From Nemertoderma westbladi (Eukaryota; Xenacoelomorpha; Nemertodermatida; Nemertodermatidae), in contig JAUCBJ010006703.1 of assembly GCA_032718475.1 (NCBI GenBank), positions 46,875 to 110,874 on the forward strand: DNA of 64,000 nt. Reading direction: 5' to 3'. The translations under genes and the position numbers were made by a program. The stretch's first letter is position 1, and the number at the start of each line of letters is the position of its first letter. Positions 39,921 to 51,400 of the stretch are shown in pieces. The notes beneath the pieces were generated by a model. The model saw only the letters and a program-made list of their open reading frames with translations, did not search any database and was not told the origin of the DNA.

Positions 39921-41035
39921 CTACCTCCGACATCCCCTGTCCTCCCACTCCATCTACCTCCGACACCCCCTGTCCACTTACACCATCTTCCTCTGACATC
40001 CACTGTCCACCCACACTATCTACACCCCCCCCCCCCCCCCCCCCACTGTCCACCCACTCCATATACCTCCGACATCCCCTGTCCACCCACTCCATATACT
40101 TCCGACATCCCCTGTCCTCCCACTCTATCTACCTCCGACACCCCCTGTCCACTTACACCATCTTCCTCTGACATCCACTGTCCACCCACACTATCTACAC
40201 CCCCCCCCCCCCCCCCCCCCACTGTCCACCCACTCCATATACCTCCGACATCCCCTGTCCACCCACTCCATATACTTCCGACATCCCCTGTCCTCCCACT
40301 CTATCTACCTCCGACATCCCCTGTCCACCCACACCATCTAAATCCCCCCCCCCCCCACTGTCCACCCACTCCATCTTCCTCTGACACCCCCTGTCCACCC
40401 ACTCCATCTACCTCCGACATCCCCTGTCCACCGACTCCCTCTACCCTCGACACCCCCTGTCCACCCACTCCATCTACCTCCGACATCCCGTCCACCCACT
40501 CCATCTACCTCCGACATCCCCTGTCCACCCACTTCATCTACACCCCCCCCCCCCCCACTGTCCACCCACTCCATCTTCCTCTGACATCCCCTGTCCACCC
40601 ACTCCATCTACCTACGACATCCCCTGTCCACCCACTCCCTCTACCCTCGACATCCCCTGCCAATCCACTCCATCTAAGGTAACTCTGACATCCCCTATAA
40701 CTTACGCCATCTTCCTCTGACATCCCCTGCCCAGCCACACCATCTACATCCGACATCCCCTGTCCACCCTCTCCATCTACCTCCGACATCCCCTGTCCAC
40801 CCACTCCCTGTACCCTCGACATTCACTGTCCATCCACTCCATCTAAGGTAACTCTGACATCCTCTGTCAACTTACACCATCTTCCTCCGACATCCCCTGT
40901 CCACCCACTCCATCTACCTCCGACATCCTCTGTCCATCCACTCCATCTACCTCCGACATCCTCTGTCAACTTACACCATCTTCCTCTGATATTCCCTGAC
41001 CACTTAGCTCATCTACATCCGACATCTCCTGTCAC
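39921..41035 (+). repeat. C-rich minisatellite of about 33 bp, left part
   Basis: Degenerate tandem units containing CTCCGACATCCCCTGTCCA followed by CCCACTCCATCTAC. In several places a unit is replaced by a poly-C run: C20 at 40,025-40,044, C21 at 40,200-40,220 and shorter runs near 40,346 and 40,544. A block of about 176 bp including the first two runs is itself duplicated (39,950-40,125 and 40,126-40,301). Short ORFs on the complementary strand are by-products of the repeat. Confidence 0.92.
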
Positions 41036-41290
41036 ACAAAAATGCCGTAATCAATAAGGTACAATATTATTCAGGGTCATATTCGTGATCAGCATCCTAA
41101 AAACACATGGTCATAAAATCGATTTTAATTCGTGTGATTTTTCATTTTCATATTCCACTACTTGTTTTTCATGCCCCAGGGCCCCGCACTTTTAAATTAC
41201 CATAAATTTTCTCGAATGTTATATTTGAGTTCTATAATCGTGATCAGCATCCAAAAAACCGATATATACCGCAAATAAATTATATTCTCT
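41036..41290. other. Non-repeat insert splitting the C-rich minisatellite
   Basis: About 255 bp of AT-rich sequence interrupts the array. TCGTGATCAGCATCC occurs at its left (about 41,089) and right (about 41,237), and the flanking minisatellite units (CTCTGATATTCCCTGACCAC and CTCTGATATCCCCTGACCAC) also match each other. This fits an insertion or an embedded unit of another repeat. Confidence 0.5.
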
Positions 41291-41835
41291 GATATCCCCT
41301 GACCACTTAGCCCATATACACCCAACATCCCTGGTCCACTTACACCATCTTCCTCTGACATCCCCTGTCCAGCCACACCATCTACATCCGACACCCCCTG
41401 CCCACCCTCTCCATCTACCTCCGAAACCCCCCTGTCCACCCACTCCATCTACCTCCGACATCCCCTGTCCACCCACTCCCTCTACCCTTGACATCTCCTG
41501 TCCATCCACTCCATCTAAGGTAACTCTGACATCCCCTATAACTTACGCCATCTTCCTCTGACACCCCATGTCCACCCACTCCCTCTACCTCCGACATCCC
41601 CTGTCCACCCACTCCCTCTACCCTCGACATCCCCTGTCCATCCACTCCATCTAAGGTAACTCTGACATCCCCTATAACTTACGCCATCTTCCTCTGACAT
41701 CCCATGTCCACCCACTCTATCTACCTGACATCCCCTGTCCACTTACACCATCTTCCTCTGACATTCCTGTCCAGGTCCACCCACTCCATCAACACCCGAC
41801 ACCTGTTCATCTACTCCATCTACCTCCAGCAAACC
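41291..41835 (+). repeat. C-rich minisatellite of about 33 bp, right part
   Basis: Same family as 39,921-41,035, again with CCGACATCCCCTGTCCACCC units and the longer variant containing CTAAGGTAACTCTGACATCC (about 41,513 and 41,652). It degrades into unique sequence after CTACTCCATCTACCTCC. Confidence 0.9.
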
Positions 41836-43587
41836 TGGCCCATACCATTTCCGGTTAACAACTCCCTGTTAATTCTCCTAGTCGTTCTGTTTGAATATGC
41901 TATTGCGGTGGTCCATTACTCATTGTACCTCTAGATTACTCCTCAGGAATGTTCCAGAACATTATTTAATATTCAATCACGTATTAATATAAGAGTTTGC
42001 AAAACACCTTATCATTATATTCTCTAGTCAGAACATCCTATGTGCTATTGAAATATGTCGAGTTTGCTTTTATTAGTGATATGGCAGAAGACATTAACAC
42101 ACTGTGATATGGTAGAACACACTATCACGTTGAGATAGGGTATTCTGCCACATAATAATATGGTACATTGTTCCAAAAACGCATACATAGGGTATTATTC
42201 ACGAAATTGAGTCTGTAACCTGTAACGGGTGGAGAATTTGGAAATACGGTAAAACGGACAACACCACGAGAAAGAAAACCCTTGATTTGCCCAGGATCGA
42301 TCGAAATCGTAAAATTTGAGATAGGGTATTCTACTGTACCTTCTGACGGCAGAATTGTACCGATGCTAAGGCTCACCTGGACTTCGTGGCTCCCCCCACA
42401 CAGTTGCCTAAGGGAGAGTGGGGGTCGGTTGGCGGCATGTGATAGATGTGAGGTTTAATTGTGATGGGAACGATGTTATTAAATCGGTTGCACGTGCAAA
42501 TATATTTACATGGGTCCTACGGGAAGCACCAAGAAGTCGACCTTTGATCTAGGTGATAATTAAATTGTGTCGGTAAATATTTGCTTCAGCCATTCACAGG
42601 CTACATTGCTTTTGGTTTCGGCCAATCATGGTATTACTTTATGTTAAACTGACAGATTTCCTGATCTTATCGGAAATTTTTATCTAAAAGGGACCCGCTT
42701 CTGGTGACCTTTGTCATTTGATCAATACCTCGGGATGAGATTAAGTGACCCTACTGCCATCTTGATTCCAACGGCCCCCCTTCCGACCGTTTGGGAGAGT
42801 AGAGTTAATTTTCAGTATAACAAATGGTGCGATTGGAGTATAAGTACTAGTATTCCTGAGAGCTGTCTTGCATGCCTGGGCCTGCACGGTACGACCCCTG
42901 TCCAGACGAGAAAGGAGCAGTAGTGTTCGCAGTGCCAACATTTTTCCCAAGAGTTAGTTCTGCCTCGATCATTTACGGTTACGTACTTCAAAAACGGATG
43001 GTTGCGGTTACATTGTTTTGAAAATCATATTTTATGGATTGTTGATTTATGTTATTATTTTTCACAAAATCAGTAAAATGCGTACTTTTTATTCTCCCGG
43101 ATAATAACGTACTCCTTCCCGGGTCCCAATATTTTAATGCTTTTACAGTGAACTCGTTTCTTCATTTATCAGAAGAGTTTTCTTTGAATATTAACATTAA
43201 TGCCCTACCTGGAAAAAATAAAAGTTGGAAAATATACTTAATATATTTTAACAGGAGCTATTCGTCCGTGACCCGTATAATACTGCATAGATACTCATTC
43301 GATAGATCCCGAAACAGTTTTTACTTGAAAAAGTTCTAGCAGCGATAGGCTGCCCAAAAATCCCATCACAACCTACTACTACTACGATTGGCATGCTGCA
43401 TTGCAGCTGCATTGTATTACATATATATTAAGAATGCTGTACCGGCTTGTCGACAAAATTGCGCCGCCACAACTCCCTATCACCCATGACATTTGCTAGA
43501 TCATCCGTATCTTCAAGGCCAGTGTCCTGTAAGATGCATCTCAAGAAAGTCATTGTATGTCCATTATCTTATTCACTCCATGAGGCC
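41836..43587. other. Non-coding region, no recognised gene
   Basis: AT-rich sequence with short ORFs only. TGAGATAGGGTATTCT occurs twice in direct orientation (about 42,131 and 42,318). An 83-codon minus-strand ORF between these has no motif I recognise and its only start is a GTG. AATGTTCCAGAACATT at 41,948-41,963 is a near-perfect palindrome seen elsewhere in the window. Confidence 0.5.
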
Positions 43588-43713
43588 GCCAAAGCACAAG
43601 ATTATGTACTGGCTGGTCCTCGCGGCGTCCGCCAAAGCACAAGATTATGTACTGGCTGGTCCTCGCGGCGTCCGCCAAAGCACAAGATTATGTACTGGCT
43701 GGTGCTCGCGGCG
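43588..43713 (+). repeat. 43-bp tandem triplication
   Basis: Three nearly identical 43-bp units starting GCCAAAGCACAAGATTATG, GC-richer than the surroundings. The unit length is not a multiple of three, so a coding role is unlikely. Confidence 0.95.
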
Positions 43714-44958
43714 AAAGCAATGTCCTGCAAAGCGGAGGCGGTTCCGTTCAAGTGTCAAGCTAGGGTACACTAATGGAACACCTCCAATGTTGTATAGAGT
43801 CTGATTTATATATATGCCTTACAAGAAGGCGGTAGGGTAGATCTATATTGACAAGCTGTAAAGAATTACTATTGGAAATTGCCCCATGCTCGTACTAATG
43901 GGGCGAGCCCTGCAAAATGTGTTTAAAAAATATAAGGTAATAAACACACAAAGCTATTATTAATTAACAGGATAACATTATAGAAATATAACAAATCACA
44001 GCAAATTGAACAATTGCACAAATTAATACATTGGCTAATATTAAAGCAGAACTATATTGGCCCAAATATTTTCATCACATTATAAACAATAATAATATAT
44101 GTTATATGGTACAGCACTACATACAGTTAAATAATAATACGAGTTTATAATGAAATTAATTTTCTGGAAATATTTGAAAGCCTAGATTGTCAAAATATGA
44201 TTATTTCAATACTAAGGGAAATATGACAGAAGCGAGGGAATAAATAAATCACAAAACACAAACGACGTTACTATTTAGGCCCGGGGCAAACATGAGCTTA
44301 TAACATTAAATTAAAATATAGAACATACGTTGTAGCCTTCTCACAAAAACAGTAAACTTGTAAACTTTCCAAATGCTCTAGTCCTATGTTCTATCTTTCT
44401 TGAAAGCTATTTATGTGTAAACCGTGAAAGATCGAAGTTCATTTGTGACTCGGACCTTATCAATTTGTATAGGATAACTACATTAAAATGGTAACTTAAC
44501 TAGCAACAAATAGGTGACACATATAGAATAAAGTAATTAAAGATTACTGAATGACACTAATTGAACACAGTAAAGCAGTTCACAATAAAAGTTAAAGCAA
44601 CAAAACAATATTGGGAGAAGAAAATCAAAAATTAGTAAATTTCATAAAATAAAATGAAATAGTTTCGTTTTCAAATAAAAAATGCCGACTTATCAGCGAT
44701 CCAATGAAATCTCCAAAACGGCTAACGGGTGCAACGCTGTAAAGTATCACTTTGCAGCGTTACGGCTGAAAAGTTACCAAACTTGAGTAATACTTCTTTC
44801 TCCATTGCACAAGCCTGGATGACAACAATATATTCCAAGTGTAAGATTGTTTAGCTAGCAGTAGGTTGTTGTAGAAACTGCAAGTTGCAAAAAGGATATA
44901 AATTCCATCAACATTTCTTACGTGTTTACAATATTAAAGATTGATTGATTGACATAGC
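43714..44958. other. AT-rich intergenic DNA
   Basis: No ORF with recognisable features, no clear RNA gene and no strong repeat structure seen. Confidence 0.5.
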
Positions 44959-45202
44959 ACTGTATGTGGATTTGATTTTGGTGGTGAATTTAATTTGGGT
45001 GATAGAAGTAAATTCGCGTGACGAGGGATAGGGGTGTCATTACAATTAATCAAGATTTCAGACTACAGTTACATTCTCACAGTACTTACACTAAAATTTA
45101 CAGTCCACCTCGTCATTGTTCGGCTTGGTGTGAATTTACCAATATGTATTCCTCTACAAAATAAAGAAATATCAAATTCACCACTTTAAATCCACATACA
45201 GT
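44959..45202. mobile_element. Short MITE-like inverted-repeat element
   Basis: The ends match as inverted repeats: the left end starts ACTGTATGTGGATTT and continues to GTGGTGAATTT; the right end is the reverse complement, ending AAATCCACATACAGT. The arms differ by a 4-bp gap after the first 15 bases. The element is 244 bp and non-coding. I do not see a convincing target-site duplication, so the superfamily is open. Confidence 0.75.
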
Positions 45203-45873
45203 AACAGAAACAACACTACGTACCTACATAGGTAATTGTAGGAAAGACGCACTGCATACCTTCAGCATTAAACGACAGTTGTTGTTTATTTAAAATATGT
45301 ACGTCTCTCACTAGCGTTGAAAAGTGCTACTTGAGAACACACAAATTATACAGTATGTGAAGCAGAAAAGAAAGAAAATTAATATGAAACTGGAAGTTAG
45401 GTAGTGGAAGATGTGATAATGAGGGGTCAGACGGTGCAGTTGTGACGAAGTTTTATTTAATGCTACGTAGATATAAAACGGTGGGGATAAAACATTCAAA
45501 CTGAGTTTGTATTTTAAGTAGAAATATAATATTTTAACGTAAGTAACGTTAGTCTTGTTGTGTAATACTTTACAAAGTTAGATCGTGAAAAAATCAAAAT
45601 TAGCTTCGCACTTAGCTTTCGATGAATATAGGTTGTAAGCTTTGAGTATCAATAATATCTTAAAGTTAAACGCAAAGAACTATAATCGTTAATAAAATCA
45701 AAAAAATTATGCAGCAAAAATGTTAAATCTGATGACTAATAAATATTTCTTCATCTAGTTTATTATTACGGGGCAATTGAATGACTAAAGTCGCCTAGCA
45801 AAAAAAAAACACGACGCAAAAAGGGTAATAATAAGCACTGGAATCTAATGGCGTAACTGCAAAAGTCTCTTCC
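45203..45873. other. AKAP-like gene 3' flank
   Basis: AT-rich. TTTATT at 45,759-45,764 reads AATAAA on the minus strand, 110 nt past the stop codon, and is a candidate poly(A) signal. No other gene seen. Confidence 0.45.
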
Positions 45874-48045
45874 TCATGGCAGAGGGCGCTGCTCAAGAAC
45901 AAAAAGAATGCGATTGGCTAACTCCTTAACATAGTGAATATCCTCAACCAATCGGTTCACAGTATCCCTAACATCACCAATATAACTAGAAGAAGGACAG
46001 ACAACCAAACTGCCGACACCACAGACGCTACCAGCTAGCCACACGAGCAGTAGATGACGCTCAAAGACGCTCAGGTTGGAATGGAAGGGCGGCAGACCAA
46101 CGTGCAATGCGTTAGGGGCGTCTGTCGTCGCGTCTAGAGAGAAGGTGCGTGCGAAAGCGTCCATAGATAGACGCGTTCGGGTGTAGCTAATCTCCTCCCT
46201 CATCGAGTATCGAATCACGGGACTCTCCTCCGTCCCGCGTATCAACTCCTCCTTCGCCTCCACGCTATCTTCCTCAGCGTTTCCCGATCTCTTCTTATTC
46301 TTCTTGGAGCTTCCGCAAGAGAACCCCGCTATCCGTAAACCCAACCCCACGATCATATCGATGATCGCCGAGGTTATATCGCAAATCGCTTCGAATATAA
46401 TCCCCGGAAGAGATCGACGCCGGGAAGACGATTGTCGGTTCTTGGGATCGCCGTTGGATGGCGTCGTGGACCGGTCGCCTAGTAACGGAGCCACCTCTTC
46501 CCCGGTATCAGCCGCGTTAGAGTGTTTGCCAACCATTGTCGACGTGATATCCTCGGGACTGGCAACCGAATGATCCACTGTCTGCTTGTCGGACGACCGG
46601 CTTTCCTTCCTGTACTTACCGCGTCTAGGTTTCCGCGGATGAGAGAGGATTCGTTGCACAATATCGCTGGCTAGACGACTCGCGTACCCCTCTATGGTCG
46701 CCAAGACGACGGGGGTTACACGACCCGCGAAGTAACGGACCGCCTTAGCGACGGCGGCCCGGGCGATCTGATTGGCCAACTCGACGGCGTACCGGTCCAC
46801 CCGTCTGTGCGGCCGTTCCGTGGCGGTCTCCTCGCTGATGTCCGGCAGGAAGGCCGACGGTTCCGGACCCCACAGACTCCCCGTCGTGCCGGAACTGAAA
46901 CTCCCGACGCTCACCGAGGCGTTGCTGGTTAGACTGCTGCTGCGACGCGCGCTCCCGTCGCTCGTTACGCTGCTGGACTTCATGTAACGCCGACAACGGG
47001 TCGCCGTGCGCGCCGAAGTCGCATAGATAGCCGCGTCCATCGCCGAAGCGACCAAATTATCGGCGTAAACGTGGAGCAACGATTCGTCTTCATCCTCTAG
47101 GATCGTGGAAAGATAGCTGACCAAGGAGTCGCTGGTTACCATGGAAGCGGCGTCCCGTTGCCTAGTTACCGTGCGCAACGCGTCGAACAGGATCGCGCGG
47201 GACAGCTGCTCGGCGAGCTGCATGTAGACACCCTGCCGGCTCCTCTTGCGTGGCGACATCGATCGTTCGTCTCGGAACGCGGAACTGATAACATCCGAGG
47301 ACAGACGACTGCTGTACCCCTCCCGGTTGCCACGACACCCGGGGGCGCCCGCCTTGTGAGCACCCGGTCCATCCCGATTGAGGTCGGAATCCTCCTCGTT
47401 GGTCCGATCCAACAACTCCGACTCGCAGCTGTGCAGCGCGGTGAACGCTCTGTAGAACGAGCTGCGGACCAGTTGGCTAGCGAACTGGTCGATAGACGCG
47501 GCGTGTCTCCCGGGCGGTTCACCTACCTTCCCGATCTGTTCTTCAACCTTTCCCGCGCGTTTCGCCCGCAATTTGCGCGCAATCTCCCGCCTCGCCGACA
47601 CTAGCGAGGCTCCCAACAAGCGATCCACGTAAGCGTCAACACTCTTTCGCGCGAAACCCGGAACGCTTTTCTTCTGGACTCGAAGTCGTTCCACGCCGTC
47701 GGACTGTTGAGAAACCGCGGCACACTGGTTCCCGTTCCGGGAAACCTCGTCTACCGTGATAACCACTGTCTCCTTGCGATCAACATCCTCCTCGTAAACC
47801 GTTACCTTTATGTTCGAGGTGAAGTTATCCTCAACGTCCTCGCGACCCGGTTTCTTCGAGAAGGCCCGGATGAGGGCCTGTAGTTGCAGTAGTAATTCCC
47901 CCGGGTCATCGGCTAGCACAGGAGGGGGCGTGGCTATAGACACATTCGCCAAGGGGCACTGGCCCGGCTTGGGACACAACGACAGAGCACTGGCAGGTGC
48001 CTCACTGAGCCGGAGTAGACTCCAACTGATGTTATCCGCATCCAT
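45874..48045 (-). CDS. AKAP110/SPHKAP-like A-kinase anchoring protein
   Basis: A 723-aa uninterrupted ORF starting at the ATG at 48,045; ten further open codons upstream lack an ATG. The protein contains repeated amphipathic helices of the form YAxxLAxxIxxxA, the pattern by which A-kinase anchors bind PKA regulatory subunits. I see them at about 135-159 (SVDAYVDRLLG), 184-204 (SIDQFASQLV), 242-257 (EGYSSRLSSDV), 273-294, 325-343 (HVYADNLVASA), 415-438 (RVDRYAVELANQIARAA) and 452-467 (EGYASRLASDIV). A hydrophobic helix lies at 548-575. The C-terminus (661-720) has LLLVWLAGS then a helical LVEDIHYVKEL region, resembling the conserved C-terminal domain of AKAP3/4/11 and SPHKAP. The linkers are Ser/Arg-rich. 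Expected role, by family only: tethering PKA near membranes or cytoskeleton. Coding GC is high against AT-rich flanks. It may be one large exon of a longer gene. Confidence 0.68.
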   Translation of the reverse strand: MDADNISWSLLRLSEAPASALSLCPKPGQCPLANVSIATPPPVLADDPGELLLQLQALIRAFSKKPGREDVEDNFTSNIKVTVYEEDVDRKETVVITVDEVSRNGNQCAAVSQQSDGVERLRVQKKSVPGFARKSVDAYVDRLLGASLVSARREIARKLRAKRAGKVEEQIGKVGEPPGRHAASIDQFASQLVRSSFYRAFTALHSCESELLDRTNEEDSDLNRDGPGAHKAGAPGCRGNREGYSSRLSSDVISSAFRDERSMSPRKRSRQGVYMQLAEQLSRAILFDALRTVTRQRDAASMVTSDSLVSYLSTILEDEDESLLHVYADNLVASAMDAAIYATSARTATRCRRYMKSSSVTSDGSARRSSSLTSNASVSVGSFSSGTTGSLWGPEPSAFLPDISEETATERPHRRVDRYAVELANQIARAAVAKAVRYFAGRVTPVVLATIEGYASRLASDIVQRILSHPRKPRRGKYRKESRSSDKQTVDHSVASPEDITSTMVGKHSNAADTGEEVAPLLGDRSTTPSNGDPKNRQSSSRRRSLPGIIFEAICDITSAIIDMIVGLGLRIAGFSCGSSKKNKKRSGNAEEDSVEAKEELIRGTEESPVIRYSMREEISYTRTRLSMDAFARTFSLDATTDAPNALHVGLPPFHSNLSVFERHLLLVWLAGSVCGVGSLVVCPSSSYIGDVRDTVNRLVEDIHYVKELANRILFVLEQRPLP

Positions 48046-48280
48046 TAATGCAACACTAAACAATCGCGATGACAAAAATATTGAAAAAAAAATACTAAAA
48101 GATTATACAAGATTGTCAAAAATTGCACAAAAAATGTTGAGAAAAGGTTGTGTTAAAAAATGTATAAAATATGATAAAAAATTAGTGAGTGACCTTATTA
48201 CTAATATTACATTAATTGTGACCCCAATATAAATAGAACTTAGTAATGCCCGGGACTATTTCATTGGTCGTCGCTTTGAA
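48046..48280 (-). promoter_or_regulatory. 235-bp spacer between NKIRAS stop and AKAP start, with acceptor-like site
   Basis: Very AT-rich on the minus strand, with T-runs ending in GCGATTGTTTAG at 48,056; the AKAP ATG follows 10 nt later. This looks like a splice acceptor (cis or trans). I find no AATAAA or ATTAAA on the minus strand anywhere in the spacer. It could hold the NKIRAS 3' end and the AKAP 5' UTR, or be an intercistronic region. Confidence 0.45.
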
Positions 48281-48450
48281 TTAATCCTGAGATTGTGTGA
48301 GACCAGCCTTCTGCTTACGACTGAGCTGGAATGCCGACTTCCCGATTGGTTGTGTGATTCTTGAGGCCAAATAAATCAGTGGCTCAGACAATGCGCGCCT
48401 ATCCTCTATGTGAGCTTCAAAGTGACGTATCTTTTCTCGTTGAGCCCAGG
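48281..48450 (-). CDS. NKIRAS: NKIRAS exon 4 (residues 137-192 and stop)
   Basis: Acceptor TCTTATTTCAG, phase 1, rebuilding an Ala codon before WAQREKIR. The exon encodes the conserved C-terminal half-domain (EDRRALSEPLIYLASRITQ, then GKSAFQLSRKQK) and ends with TAA at 48,283-48,281. Confidence 0.92.
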
Positions 48451-51400
48451 CTGAAATAAGACCAATGAAAAAATGTATTATTGGAATTGGTTTCTATTGA
48501 AGTAAAGTATTCAACTAGTTCACAAAAATGACGCAATACGTATTGAACTATGAAACATTTACTCACTCCATTTCGATTTAAAGTATGTAAAAGTATACAT
48601 CACTTTATATTACAACAATTACTCCATATAACATTATTTTACTACTTTTTTTTAAAACAATAGACAAGACTGAGAGATTAACCTTTACACATGAGAAATT
48701 GACAATTAATATGTATACTATAATGTATACTGATATTGTAGTTATGAAATTTGGTAATCAGACAGACCGCCTAATAAATTATTCGAGAACTAATTCTGCG
48801 AAATAAAGTTGTACTGAATAAGGTTATTTAGTAAACCTTGTGTAAAACATATAAATAAAAACTGTGAAAGATTTGCGGTAAATTTTTTATAGCGCTCAAT
48901 GTAAATCACGAATAATAAATTAATATTATACAATTCAATTAGCCACTTAGTTAACGTGAGCGGGTTGAGGGTTATAAAATGTATCAAATTACTCAATAAC
49001 AAGTATTATACCACAACACACGCAGACTGAAATCAACCTCTGGACTTTGCCAAGATAAGACAATATAATTTCCATCGCATTCAACAATGACACGGCTGAT
49101 TAATTCACAGCGAAAATAAGCCAGTCACACAAAGCAATAGGTTGATCAGCTTTGCAAAAATAATTTAGGTAATTACCGGTATGTCATTCATAGCTGACAG
49201 TCATAGAATTCAGTTAAGATATACAAGCGCCCACACAATAATGAAAACGCAACAAAGTTGATTTGGATATATTATAGAATATGGCTTTAAAATACTATAT
49301 AGTAAAATAAATAATTTAAGTAAAACTTTAATGGGTACAATAAGAAAATTACTCTTTTAAAAATAAACAACGCCGTATTTATTTATTAATATAAGACATT
49401 CTACAGCGAATAGCATTAAATTCCCAGAAGCCAATTATATTTGTTCCTGAGAGTAACATGTCAGGGGGGTAGAAGAGCGACCGGGATTGTCGCAGAGGGC
49501 TACTGCCCTTGGTAACCTTCCTGCCGAGATGAGAGGAATGAAGCAGCGAACTTCATTAGCGAAGTAATGTCAGGTTTCGGATTAATACGCGCGCCCGATA
49601 AAACCTCTCAAAGGTAATAGGTAACGACGTTAAAAGCTACAAAACCTTAGAAAGAATAATTCCTAGAGAGATAAGGACCGTTGGAGATACGAAGGTTACA
49701 TACGCGATCCAATAATCCCATATCGTAACAACACATTCTCGCAAGCTAGAATGCCCTAATTCGAAAGAAATATTCCGGAGATAATTCTCGGAATAATATA
49801 AGACGGTTTGTTTTATTAACTTTATGTCTTTGAACTTCTAGTTATTTGAAGAGGATTCAGGTTTCCGGCTTTCTTTGCTGTTAGTGTTTGGATTAAGCAA
49901 GCTTTATAATAGGAACATGGGCTTGAGCACGTCTCCTAGTGGTACATCAGGCTAGGGTCGAAAAATCAGCTACTTGAACAAAAGATAGAGAAAAAGAAGA
50001 ACCAACCTGTAGAAATGTAAAGAGTCACTACAGATTACTACTACAGTGAGCGTATCCACTGAGCATTCTGAGTAAACAGTGTAAACAGGGTACGGGATAA
50101 TCATGGGAATGGATGGACGTTTGTAACAAACGTGATAATCATGGGAATGGATGGACGTTTGTAACAAACGGGATGATCATGGGAATGGATGGACGTTTGT
50201 AACAAACGGGATAATCATGGGAATGGATGGACGTTTGTAACAAACGGGATAATCATGGGAATGGATGGACGTTTGTAACAAACGGGATGATAATGGGAAT
50301 GGATGGACGTTTGTAACAAACGGGATAATCATGGGAATGGATGGACGTTTGTAACAAACGGGATGATAATGGGAATGGATGGACGTTTGTAACAAACGGG
50401 ATAATCATGGGAATGGATGGACGTTTGTAACAAACGGGAGGGATGATCATGGGAATGGATGGACGTTTGTAACAAACGGGATAATCATGGGAATGGATGG
50501 ACGTTTGTAACAAACGGGAGGGATGATCATGGGAATGGATGGACGTTTGTAACAAACGGGATAATCATGGGAATGGATGGACGTTTGTAACAAACGGGAT
50601 AATCATGGGAATGGATGGACGTTTGTAACAAACGGGATAATCATGGGAATGGATGGACGTTTGTAACTCAGCAGCTCAGCAGAGAAATTCTGTCAATGCA
50701 TTAAATTGGTGTGACAGGTAATTCCGATAAGTCCTTTTGCACTTTAGACCCAAAACAACGTCGAATCTATAAATTCCAGGGTCATATGATTGCATCATTT
50801 GATGGGAATCCCAAGACAACAGTAATATGATAACGTAACACACTATATAGACCAAGAAAGAATACATGAGGGTAGGCACTGCTGGATAAGTAAAGACGAG
50901 TTCATACCAGATCTACTTTCTACTTTCCGTTCCAACACAAGGAAAGCGTTCCCGTGGACGACTTTTTTATATACCTTTTCACGACTTTTTTTACGATTTT
51001 ATATAGACCAACTCGAAAGGGGTACTACTGAACTTGAGAGAAACGAAATTGCGACAACTATGGAGAATCGGGAATCCTGGAAGGATCTAATTTCCTCTGT
51101 CCGAGATCGCACGACCTAGTAGTAGTAGTAGTACCATATCAAACCGTGTACGAAGAATATCTCTCCGACGGATTTTATAAACTCCATTTATAGTGCTTTA
51201 AGACAATAAATTGTGTTAAGCAGGTATCCTATTTAAGTAATTTAATATGTTGCGATTTATCAGATGGGAGATGAGGATACGAATAAAATAAAGTCCTCTA
51301 TACATTATCGTGGTAACATTTTAGTAAAGTTTTTTAAAAAACGTAAAAATACATCTTTTTAAAACGTATTGTTATAGTTTTTACTTTGTATAGTTAGTAC

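Noticed and set aside
40016-41742. Gly-rich minus-strand ORFs over the C-rich minisatellite
   Set aside because: Short, overlapping in several frames and fully explained by the 33-bp repeat and poly-C runs.
42125-42376. 83-codon minus-strand ORF as a small gene
   Set aside because: It begins at GTG, lies between direct repeats, and has no motif or supporting context.
47158-47604. Plus-strand ORFs within 46.3-47.6 kb
   Set aside because: They are shadows of the GC-rich AKAP-like coding sequence on the opposite strand.
49440-49640. GC-richer structured segment as an RNA gene
   Set aside because: I could not fit a tRNA, snRNA or rRNA model; it is left as unidentified sequence.
50094-50668. 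Regular 38-bp repeats as a CRISPR array
   Set aside because: The units are fully repetitive with no unique spacers, there are no cas genes, and the context is a eukaryotic intron.
51000-51115. Candidate NKIRAS last exon on the minus strand (open frame after an ACTACTAG acceptor)
   Set aside because: The translation does not match the family. A clearly homologous exon with correct phase is at 48,281-48,450.
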